From Xanthomonas hyacinthi (GTDB lineage: Bacteria; Pseudomonadota; Gammaproteobacteria; Xanthomonadales; Xanthomonadaceae), in contig NZ_CP043476.1 of NCBI RefSeq assembly GCF_009769165.1, forward strand, positions 2,735,001-2,799,000: a stretch of DNA of 64,000 nucleotides, in the 5' to 3' direction. The notes beneath the pieces were generated by a model that saw only the letters and a program-made list of their open reading frames with translations, did not search any database and was not told the origin of the DNA. The translations under genes were made by a program, and so were the position numbers. Shown here one piece after another: positions 34,786 through 41,627 of the stretch; the first letter of the stretch is position 1, and the number at the start of each line of letters is the position of its first letter.

Positions 34786-36300
34786 ATGCCCATGACCGGC
34801 ACCAAGCTCGGACTGCTCCGGATCCTGATGGTCGAGGATTCCCCGGAGGACGCCGAGCTGCTGTCCGACCAGCTGCTGGATGCCGGCCTGGAGGCGACCT
34901 TCCGCCGTGTGGAAGGCGAGTCCGCGCTGCGCGCGGCGCTGCGCGAGTTCGCCCCGGACATCGTGTTGTCGGACCTGAGCATGCCGGAGTTCTCCGGGCA
35001 CCAGGCGCTGCGCGTGCTGCGCGAGCACAGCACGTCGGTGCCCTTCATCTTCGTCTCCGGCACCATCGGCGAGGAGACCGCGGTGCAGGCGCTGCGCGAC
35101 GGCGCCAACGACTACATCATCAAGCACAACCCGACGCGGCTGCCGTCGGCGGTGGCACGCGCGATCCGCGAGGCGCGCAGCGAGCGCGAGCGGCAGCGGG
35201 TGGAGGGCGAGCTGATGCGCGCGCAGCGGCTGGAGAGCCTGGCGCTGCTGGCCGCCGGCCTCAGCCACGACCTGCGCAACATCCTGCAGCCGCTGCTGAT
35301 CGTGCCGGAGCTGATGATCGGGCGCAGCGACGATCCGCAGCTGCGGCACCTGGCCGAGGTCATCGCCGAGTGCGGCCGGCGCGGCCATGAGATGGCCGAG
35401 TCGATGCTGTCGTTCGTGCGCGGCTCGCGCACGCCCAGCGAGCGGGTGTCCATCGCCGGCCTGTTCCAGGCGGTGCAGATGCTGCTCAAGAGCAGCCTGC
35501 CGGAGCGGGTCGGGCTGCAGGTGGAGGTGGCCGACGCCGAGCTGTCGATCGAGGCCAACTACACCGAACTGCAGCAATGCCTGCTCAATCTCGGCCTGAA
35601 CGCGATCCAGGCGATGCCCAATGGCGGCACCCTGGCCATTTCCGCGGCGCCGGCGATCGGCGCCGACGGCAGCGAGCAGGTGCGGATCCTGGTCCGCGAC
35701 ACCGGCGTGGGCATGGACGCGGACACCCAGGCGCAGCTATTCAGTCCGTTCTTCACCACCAAGCCCGACGGCACCGGCCTGGGCCTGATCTCGTGCAAGC
35801 GCATCGTCGAAAGCTACGGCGGCAGCATCGGCGTGGACAGCACCCCGGGCGTGGGCAGCTGCTTCGAACTGTTGATTCCGCTGCGCGGCCACGCGCCCTC
35901 GGCCGAGCCGGAGCCGGCGATGCCGATGGGCAGGGGCCAGCGCGTGCTGCTGGTCGACGGCGAGGCCACGCGCCTGTCGCTGCTCGGCAATGCCTTGTCC
36001 AGCCAGGGCTACCGGCCGCAGCTGGCCTCCGACGGCGCCGCGGCGCTGCGCGCCGTGCGCGAGCACGGCATGCCGGATCTGCTGATCGTGGACAGCGACA
36101 TCATCCTGCTGTCGGCGGTGAGCCTGCTGCTGGCGCTGCAGGACCTGGACTACCGCGGCCCGGCGATCGTGCTCGAGGATGCCGGCACCGCGCTGCAGCG
36201 CGACCACTTCCCGCGCGACATCGCCGTGCACGTGCTGCGCAAGCCGCTGCAGATGCAGCGCGTGTTCCGCGCGGTGGCGCATGCGTTGGAGAGTGGCTAG
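34786..36300 (+). CDS. Hybrid regulator: REC-HisKA-HATPase-REC
   Basis: Cytosolic 504-aa protein without membrane segments. The N-terminal receiver (ILMVEDSPEDAELLSDQLLD; Asp63 in VLSDLSMPEFSG) is joined to a kinase core with His161 (AAGLSHDLRNILQPLL, a variant H box). ATPase motifs follow: NLGLNAIQAMPNGG, DTGVGMD, FFTTKPDGTGLGLISCKRIV. The C-terminal receiver (about 380-500) is divergent: VLLVDGEATRLSLLGNAL and LLIVDSDIILLSAV keep acidic residues, but the region around the switch Thr is weakly conserved (AIVLEDAG), so its phosphorylation is uncertain. With the two upstream genes it forms a compact signalling operon. Confidence 0.9.
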   Translation: MPMTGTKLGLLRILMVEDSPEDAELLSDQLLDAGLEATFRRVEGESALRAALREFAPDIVLSDLSMPEFSGHQALRVLREHSTSVPFIFVSGTIGEETAVQALRDGANDYIIKHNPTRLPSAVARAIREARSERERQRVEGELMRAQRLESLALLAAGLSHDLRNILQPLLIVPELMIGRSDDPQLRHLAEVIAECGRRGHEMAESMLSFVRGSRTPSERVSIAGLFQAVQMLLKSSLPERVGLQVEVADAELSIEANYTELQQCLLNLGLNAIQAMPNGGTLAISAAPAIGADGSEQVRILVRDTGVGMDADTQAQLFSPFFTTKPDGTGLGLISCKRIVESYGGSIGVDSTPGVGSCFELLIPLRGHAPSAEPEPAMPMGRGQRVLLVDGEATRLSLLGNALSSQGYRPQLASDGAAALRAVREHGMPDLLIVDSDIILLSAVSLLLALQDLDYRGPAIVLEDAGTALQRDHFPRDIAVHVLRKPLQMQRVFRAVAHALESG

Positions 36301-36455
36301 AAGCTGGGAATCGAGAATGGGGAATAGGGAATTGGAAAAGCGAATCCCTACACCCCAACGCGTACGCCAAAGGCACCGCTTCCGCTGAGGTCATCGGTCA
36401 GGCGCTGTTGCCGTTGCCTTTACGATTCCCCAATCCCGAATCCCCAATCCCCGCT
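36301..36455. repeat. GGGAAT-type hairpin repeat between convergent genes
   Basis: Fills the whole gap between the hybrid kinase and Anbu genes. The left arm GGGAATCGAGAATGGGGAAT (from 36305) and the right arm CGATTCCCCAATCCCGAATC (from 36421) are inverted; about 95 bp between them are unique. It could act as a two-way terminator. Same family as 12716, 37881 and 59691. Confidence 0.75.
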
Positions 36456-37295
36456 TCACTGCTGGGACGACTGGTCTTCCGGGTCGCGCCGGGCCGGGAC
36501 GCGGCGCGGCGGCAGCGGCGGCAGGCTGCCGCGGTTGTCGGTTTCGCTTTCGCTGGCCATGGCCGGCTCCCACGGAAAGCGTGGCAGCGTGCGCACCGCG
36601 TTCTCCAGCTTGCGCGACCAGGTGTCGTGGATTTCCGAGTACAGCGGCGTGTCCGCTTCCAGGCGCAGGCGCTCGGTCACGCGCAGGTCGTTGCGGCGGA
36701 TCAGCGCCAGGTCGATCGGCATGCCGACCGACAGGTTGGAGCGGATGGTGGAGTCCAGCGACACCAGCGCGGTGCGCGCGGCATCCTCCAGCTGCATCTC
36801 CGGGCGGATGATGCGGTCCAGGATCGGCTTGCCGTACTTGGACTCGCCGATCTGCAGGTAAGGCGTCTCCGGCGAGGTGGCGATGGCGTTGCCCAGCGGG
36901 TAGATCATGTACAGCCCGGGCCGCTCGCCGGCGATCTGTCCGCCCAGGATCAGCGTGGACTGCACGCTGACGCCGCTGTGCTGGGACTGGTCGGACAGCT
37001 TGACCTGGCTGGAGACCAGCACCTCGCCGACGTACTCGGCGATCTCGAACAGATGCCGGAACGAGCGCAGGCTGCGCGGCGCGTCCGCATCGTCGGCGTC
37101 GCGCTGCAGTTTGGAGATCGCCAGCTGGGTGGTGGCCAGGTTGCCGGCCGACATCAGCACGAATACCGCCTGCCCCGGATACTCGAACACATGCAGCTTG
37201 CGATGCACGCGAACGTCGTCCAGCGAGGCGTTGGTGCGCGTGTCTGCGGCGAAGACCAGGCCTTCGTCCACTTCGATGCCTACGCAATAAGTCAT
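36456..37295 (-). CDS. Anbu-type proteasome-like peptidase
   Basis: Bacterial ancestral beta-subunit (Anbu) homologue, 279 aa, an N-terminal-nucleophile hydrolase related to HslV and proteasome beta subunits; activity in vivo is debated. MTYCVGIEVDEGLVFAADTR gives Thr2 as the N-terminal nucleophile after Met removal, with a conserved Asp/Arg (DTRTNASLDDV) and Lys in HRKLHVFE. STLILGGQIAGERPGLYMIY and FATSP-like AIATSPETPYLQIGESKYGK are typical. A Pro/Arg-rich 40-residue tail (PLPPRRVPARRD) is not part of the fold. The usual Anbu partners (transglutaminase-like, alpha-E and ATP-grasp genes) are not beside it. Confidence 0.9.
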   Translation of the reverse strand: MTYCVGIEVDEGLVFAADTRTNASLDDVRVHRKLHVFEYPGQAVFVLMSAGNLATTQLAISKLQRDADDADAPRSLRSFRHLFEIAEYVGEVLVSSQVKLSDQSQHSGVSVQSTLILGGQIAGERPGLYMIYPLGNAIATSPETPYLQIGESKYGKPILDRIIRPEMQLEDAARTALVSLDSTIRSNLSVGMPIDLALIRRNDLRVTERLRLEADTPLYSEIHDTWSRKLENAVRTLPRFPWEPAMASESETDNRGSLPPLPPRRVPARRDPEDQSSQQ

Positions 37296-37390
37296 GTCGC
37301 TGCCGGAGATCAGTGCGTTTCGATTCTATGCGGGGGGGACGGGCTTGGCTACCCGTTGACGCTCGCGGCCGCGGCATGCGCGAATATCGC

Positions 37391-37915
37391 ATGACCACCG
37401 TGCTCCTCAGCCTGGGCAGCAATCTGCGCCCGCAATACCATCTGCACGCCGCGATCGCCGCGCTGCGCCAGCGTTTCGGCCCGATCGCGGTGTCCCCGAC
37501 CTACCGCACCGCGGCGGTCGGATTCGACGGCCCGCCGTTCCTGAACAATGCCGTGTCGCTGCACACCGAGTGGGAGCTGGAAGCGCTGGATGCGTGGCTG
37601 CATGCGCTGGAAGACGCGCACGGGCGCGACCGTGGCGGCCCGCGCTTCAGCGACCGCACCCTGGACATCGACGTGGTGTTCTACGGCGATCGCATCGTCG
37701 AAGGCCCCGGCCACCTGCGCATCCCGCGCCCGGAACTGCGCCACGCCTTCGTGCTCAAGCCGCTGGCCGACATCGCCGCCGACTTCGTCGACCCGCTCAG
37801 CGGCCGCAGCCTGGGCGCGCTGTGGCAGGCGCATGCGCAGTTCGGGGAGGCGTTCGAGGGGGTGGAGTTGGGTGATGAAGCCGGGAATAGGGAAGAGGGA
37901 ATGGGGAATCGGTAA
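37391..37915 (+). CDS. folK: 2-amino-4-hydroxy-6-hydroxymethyldihydropteridine pyrophosphokinase
   Basis: HPPK transfers pyrophosphate from ATP to the pterin alcohol in folate synthesis. 174 aa from ATG 37391. Motifs: LLSLGSNLRPQYHLHAAI, VGFDGPPFLNNAV, the RTLDIDVVFYGD segment with metal-binding Asp pair, and RIPRPELRHAFVLKPLADI. The last ten residues (GNREEGMGNR, 165-174) are encoded inside a GGGAAT-type repeat, which also supplies the stop, so the natural C-terminus has been replaced or extended. It is convergent with a pteridine-reductase-like gene, another link to pterins. Confidence 0.95.
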   Translation: MTTVLLSLGSNLRPQYHLHAAIAALRQRFGPIAVSPTYRTAAVGFDGPPFLNNAVSLHTEWELEALDAWLHALEDAHGRDRGGPRFSDRTLDIDVVFYGDRIVEGPGHLRIPRPELRHAFVLKPLADIAADFVDPLSGRSLGALWQAHAQFGEAFEGVELGDEAGNREEGMGNR

Positions 37916-38016
37916 AGGCGGACGCCGGGCCGGGTCGTCGGGCTGTCATGGCGCGGTAAGGAGTGGATCTCAGCAACGACTGGCCTAGGCGCGCTCCCCC
38001 ATTCCCCATTCCCAGC
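37881..38016. repeat. GGGAAT-type hairpin repeat overlapping folK end
   Basis: Left arm GGGAATAGGGAAGAGGGAAT (37883 onward, continuing GGGGAATCGG) and inverted right arm CCCCCATTCCCCATTCCCAG (ending 38014-38016) flank about 85 unique bp. It overlaps the folK 3' end and stops 2 bp before the stop codon of the SDR gene on the other strand. Confidence 0.78.
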
Positions 38017-38018
38017 CT

Positions 38019-38753
38019 TCAAGAAAGGCCCCGCCCCCCATCCACCCGCAGCGTCTGTCCGGTGACGAAGCCGGCGTCGTCGAGCAGCCAGCGCACCGCC
38101 TCGGCGATTTCCTCGACCCGGCCGATCCGCGCCAGCGGCGTGCGCGCCAGCAAAGCCTGCTGCGCGGCGCCGTCCTTGCCGGCTTCCGGCCACAGGATCG
38201 CGCCGGGGGCGATGGCGTTCACCCGCACCTGCGGCGCCAGTTCCAGCGCCAGCGAACGGGTCAGCATCGCCAGCGCCGCCTTCGCCGCGCTGTACAGCGG
38301 GTGCGCGCGCAGCGGCTGCTCGGCGTGCAGGTCGGTGATGTTGACGATCGCGCCGTGGTGTTCGCGCAGCTGCGCAGCCGCGGCCTGGGCCAGGAACAGC
38401 GGTGCGCGCGCGTTGACCGCGAACAGGTCGTCCCACTGCGCCGGCGTGGCCTCGGCCAGCGGAGTGGGGTAGAAGTTGGAGGCGTTGTTGACCAGCGCGT
38501 CGAGCCGGCCGAAATGCTGCACGCACTGCGCCACCAGCGCCGGCAATCGCGCGGCGTCGCGCAGGTCGGCGTGTAGGGCCAGGGTGCTGCCGGCGCGCAC
38601 GCCTTCCAGCTCCTGCGCCAGCGCCTGCAGCTCGGCCTGCGAGGTATGCGCGTGCAGCGCCACGCGATAGCCGGCCGCATGCAGGCGCCGCGCGATGCCG
38701 GCGCCGATGCGGCGTGCGCTGCCGGTGATCAGGGCGACTTTGGTCTCGGTCAT
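38019..38753 (-). CDS. Pteridine-reductase-like short-chain dehydrogenase
   Basis: NADPH-dependent classical SDR (244 aa), close to FolM/pteridine reductase 1, which reduces dihydrobiopterin or dihydrofolate. The cofactor motif is the pteridine-reductase variant ALITGSARRIGAGIARRLHA, followed by HADLRDAARLPALV, NNASNFYPTPLAEATPAQWD and the catalytic YSAAK. The phosphate-binding ARR segment favours NADPH. The frame stays open far upstream, but ATG at 38753 starts the Rossmann fold. Convergent with folK and divergent from the MidA gene by 54 bp. Pterin specificity is inferred from the TGSxRR motif and location. Confidence 0.87.
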   Translation of the reverse strand: MTETKVALITGSARRIGAGIARRLHAAGYRVALHAHTSQAELQALAQELEGVRAGSTLALHADLRDAARLPALVAQCVQHFGRLDALVNNASNFYPTPLAEATPAQWDDLFAVNARAPLFLAQAAAAQLREHHGAIVNITDLHAEQPLRAHPLYSAAKAALAMLTRSLALELAPQVRVNAIAPGAILWPEAGKDGAAQQALLARTPLARIGRVEEIAEAVRWLLDDAGFVTGQTLRVDGGRGLS

Positions 38754-38807
38754 GTGTGCATTCCACGCTCGGCTATGCTGTGCATTGTCCACGCAATCCA
38801 GCGCCGC

Positions 38808-39992
38808 ATGCCTATCGACTTTCCCACCCCCGACGCCGACGCGCTCGCCCACAGCGACCGCCTGGCCGCGCATCTGCGCGCCGAGATCGCCGCCGGCGGC
38901 GGCGCGATCCCGTTCTCGCGCTTCATGGAGCTGGCGCTGTACGCGCCGGGCCTGGGTTACTACAGCGCCGGCAGCAGCAAGTTCGGCGAGGACGGCGACT
39001 TCGTCACCGCGCCGGAGCTGGGGCCGCTGTTCGCCGCCACCGTCTGCAGCGCGCTGGCGCCGGTGCTGCAGCAGCTCGGGCCGCAGGCGCGGATGCTGGA
39101 AGTGGGCGGCGGCAGCGGCGCGTTCGCCGAGGTGATGCTCAAGCGCCTGCTGGCGCTGGATGCGCTGCCCGAGCGCTACGCGATCCTGGAGCCCAGCGCC
39201 GATCTGCGCGCGCGCCAGCGCGAACGCCTGCAACGCGCGCTGATCCCGCCGGTGTTCGACCTGGTGGAGTGGCTGGAGCGGCCGTTCGAGGACGCCTGGA
39301 ACGGGGTGCTGTTCGCCAACGAGGTGATCGATGCGCTGCCGACGCCGCGCTTCACCCTGCGCGAGGGCGAGGTGTTCGAGGAAACCGTGATCCTGGACGG
39401 CGAAGGCCGCTTCCGCCGCGGCGAGCAGCCGGCCGATCCGCTGCTGGCAGCGGCGGTGCGGCATATCGAACGCTACCTGCAGGCGCCGTTCGCCGACGGC
39501 TATCGTTCCGAACTGCTGCCGCAGCTGCCGTACTGGATCCAGGCAGTGGCCGGCGGCCTGCGCAGCGGCGCGCTGCTGTTCGTCGACTACGGCTATCCGC
39601 GCGGCGAGTTCTACCTGCCGCAGCGCGACGACGGCACCCTGCGCGCGTTCTATCGGCATCGCACCCATGCCGATCCGTACCTGTGGCCGGGCCTGCAGGA
39701 CCTGACCGCGTCGGTGGACTTCACCGCGCTGGCCGAGGCCGGCACCGGCGCCGGCTTCGCGCTTGGCGGCTACTGTACCCAGGCCAGCTTCCTGCTCGGC
39801 AACGGCCTGGATGCGCTGCTGGCCGAGGCCGAGGCGCGCAGCGACGAACGCGGCCGCCTGCGCCTGCGCGAGCAGGTGAAGCGGCTGACCCTGCCCAGCG
39901 AGATGGGCGAGCGCTTCCAGGTGATGGGTTTCGAACGCGACGTGTCGCTGGCGCCGGCGTTCCTGGCCGGCGACCTGACCTGGCGGCTGTGA
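38808..39992 (+). CDS. MidA-family SAM-dependent methyltransferase (DUF185)
   Basis: 394-aa cytosolic protein of the MidA/NDUFAF7 family. The mitochondrial relative methylates an arginine of complex I subunit NDUFS2; the bacterial substrate is unknown. Signatures: ISFSRFMELALYAPGLGYYS-like segment (IPFSRFMELALYAPGLGYY), FGEDGDFVTAPELGPLF, the SAM-binding MLEVGGGSGAFAEVML, VLFANEVIDALPTPRF and LLFVDYGYPRGEFYLPQRDD. ATG 38808 is the first start before conserved sequence. It overlaps the next gene by one base. Confidence 0.92.
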   Translation: MPIDFPTPDADALAHSDRLAAHLRAEIAAGGGAIPFSRFMELALYAPGLGYYSAGSSKFGEDGDFVTAPELGPLFAATVCSALAPVLQQLGPQARMLEVGGGSGAFAEVMLKRLLALDALPERYAILEPSADLRARQRERLQRALIPPVFDLVEWLERPFEDAWNGVLFANEVIDALPTPRFTLREGEVFEETVILDGEGRFRRGEQPADPLLAAAVRHIERYLQAPFADGYRSELLPQLPYWIQAVAGGLRSGALLFVDYGYPRGEFYLPQRDDGTLRAFYRHRTHADPYLWPGLQDLTASVDFTALAEAGTGAGFALGGYCTQASFLLGNGLDALLAEAEARSDERGRLRLREQVKRLTLPSEMGERFQVMGFERDVSLAPAFLAGDLTWRL

Positions 39993-40399
39993 TGGCGGCG
40001 CTGCGCGCATTCCGCCGGCCCTGGCTGTGGCTGGGCCTGTGGTGGCTCGGCGTGCTGGCGCTGATCTATGTGTGCATGATGCCGCACCCGCCGCAGCTGT
40101 CCGACCTGCCGGACAGCGACAAGGCCGAGCATTTCACCGCCTACCTGCTGCTGGCGGCCGGCGCGGTGCAGGTCTACGCCGGGCCGCGCGCCTGGCGCTG
40201 GGCGGCGCTGGGCCTGCTGCTGCTGGGGATCGGCATCGAGTTCGCGCAGGGCGCGTGGACCACGACGCGTTCGGCCGATCCATTCGACGCACTGGCCGAT
40301 GCGCTGGGCGTGGCGGCGGGAATGGCCACCGCGCTGACCCCGCTGCGCGATCTGCTGTGGCGGTTGGAGACCGGCGCGGGGCGGCGCGCGCGCGGCTGA
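39992..40399 (+). CDS. VanZ-family membrane protein
   Basis: 135-aa inner-membrane protein with four hydrophobic segments (WLWLGLWWLGVLALIYVCMM first). The VanZ-like features are the short periplasmic loop with DKAEHFTAYLLLAAG, the GIEFAQGAW turn and SADPFDALADALGVAAGMA. VanZ relatives change glycopeptide susceptibility, but most chromosomal copies have unknown function. The start ATG shares its A with the upstream TGA (TGATG), implying coupling to the MidA gene. Confidence 0.88.
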   Translation: MAALRAFRRPWLWLGLWWLGVLALIYVCMMPHPPQLSDLPDSDKAEHFTAYLLLAAGAVQVYAGPRAWRWAALGLLLLGIGIEFAQGAWTTTRSADPFDALADALGVAAGMATALTPLRDLLWRLETGAGRRARG

Positions 40400-40450
40400 G
40401 GCTGCTCACGAACACGTGGGAATCCGGCTGCCTGCAAAGTTTGCCGGGGC

Positions 40451-40615
40451 CACTGTGGGAGGGCTTCAAAAAAAGCCCCGACTGCGTCCAGCATCTAGAT
40501 GCGGGAACGCCGTTGTGACCGACTGCATGCACTGTGGGAGGGACTTCAGTCCCGACTGCATCGGACTCGGCAGGCCCGCCGCTTCGCTCGTCGCGACTGA
40601 AGTCGCTCCCACAGC
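40451..40615. repeat. REP-like elements (CTGTGGGAGGGACTTCAG family)
   Basis: Three related units: CTGTGGGAGGGCTTC (from about 40453), CTGTGGGAGGGACTTCAGTC (from about 40532) and the inverted TCGCGACTGAAGTCGCTCCC (40590-40609, then ACAG). The second and third can pair as a long imperfect hairpin. Shares its core with 26488-26555. Not coding. Confidence 0.72.
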
Positions 40616-40616
40616 G

Positions 40617-40683
40617 ACTTGATCGCTGTCGCGCCAGTTCAGGCTCAGTCGTGCATTCCACGGTCCTTTCTCGTAGTAGGGCC
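40617..40683 (-). pseudogene. TonB-dependent receptor fragment
   Basis: On the minus strand this stretch reads PYYEKGPWNARLSLNWRDSD. That matches the late beta-strand (YYEKGPWNARLSYNWR-like) common in xanthomonad TonB-dependent receptors. No further receptor sequence is recognisable on either side, and a REP-like element abuts it. It looks like the last trace of a deleted receptor gene. The fragment is only about 20 residues, so confidence is limited. Confidence 0.42.
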
Positions 40684-41331
40684 TGAAGGCTAGTAGGCAG
40701 GGCCTGAAGGCCACGCTGTTGCGCGACGGGCAGGGCTGGCGAGCGCCGGTGTTGTTCTCGCCGTGGGCATCTGCGGCAGACGGCGGCGCCAGCGCGCCGC
40801 GCGCCGGCCACGCTGGCGGGCAGGGCGCGGAAAGTGTCGGTCGTTGCAACGGCGTGCCGAGTGCGGCACGCGACTGGCGCGGACGGAGCATTGCGATCGC
40901 ATGCCTCCCCTGTCCCGCTTTTGCGCCGCGTATGCGCGGCCCCACCCCGTGCGCACCGATTCTTGCGAGGCGATGACAACGATATCAAGTCCTTTTCGGA
41001 AAATTCGTCTGGTGCTGGTCCGGCTGCGCGCAAGCCATACCGGTGCCGGGAGGCTGCCGTCGAAGTGCCAGGAATTTTTATAGATCAAAGAGTTATGAGG
41101 ATCACGGCGACCCTGGCGACGCCGTGCAAATGAGAACGCGGCGCAGTCATGGCGCGGCGCACAAAATTGGTCTCATTCGTAGAATTGGTGCGACATAGGT
41201 ATCGTGACAACGATGCGTGAAACGGGCCGCGCAGAAAATATTTTCGATTATCAAAATGCTGATTTAAAAGGGATTTTTTTGGATTCCGTGGCGAGTCCAG
41301 GCGCCATTTGGCGATTGTGGGCCTTGCGGCG

Positions 41332-41360
41332 TTGACACAATCTTTCTAAGACCATAAGAA
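41332..41360 (+). promoter_or_regulatory. Candidate sigma-70 promoter for the TonB receptor operon
   Basis: TTGACA (41332-41337, perfect -35) with 17-bp spacing to TAAGAA (41355-41360, weak -10). A start near 41367 would give a leader of about 260 nt. Confidence 0.4.
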
Positions 41361-41373
41361 TCGAAGCGCCTGG

Positions 41374-41391
41374 AATTGGTCTTTGCCAATT
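41374..41391. promoter_or_regulatory. Perfect palindrome AATTGG-N6-CCAATT, candidate operator
   Basis: AATTGGTCTTTGCCAATT lies just after the candidate transcription start, where a repressor would block transcription. The locus encodes two repressor-type regulators (NagQ, NagR), either of which could be the binder. Assignment is inference. Confidence 0.45.
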
Positions 41392-41627
41392 CGGGATCGA
41401 TCAGAGTCCAGCAGCAGCAAGCAAGCGCCCGCTCCGGGGTAGGGACGGGGACGCGCCTTCCGCAACACGAGGCGCAGCAACAGACAGCACGCTCCATCGA
41501 CTCCGTGCCCGCACGGACGGCATCGCCCTGCGCGTCGCGTCGGGCGCAATGGAGGGTGCTGCCTGCCGATCGCTGCCGCTGGATGTCAGACGTGCCGTGC
41601 CGATCAGCCATCAACCAGGATAGCCCA

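Larger units (their letters stand above)
40684..41627. other. Long intergenic region and leader before the glycan locus
   Basis: About 940 bp without a convincing gene. The first 400 bp are GC-rich with a repeated GGGCCTGAAGGC. From about 41080 it becomes AT-rich (for example 41225-41280). It contains an inverted repeat ATCGT-GACA-ACGAT (41201-41214), ATTGGT motifs at about 41165 and 41183, and the promoter and palindrome listed separately. Likely the control region of the TonB receptor gene. Confidence 0.6.
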
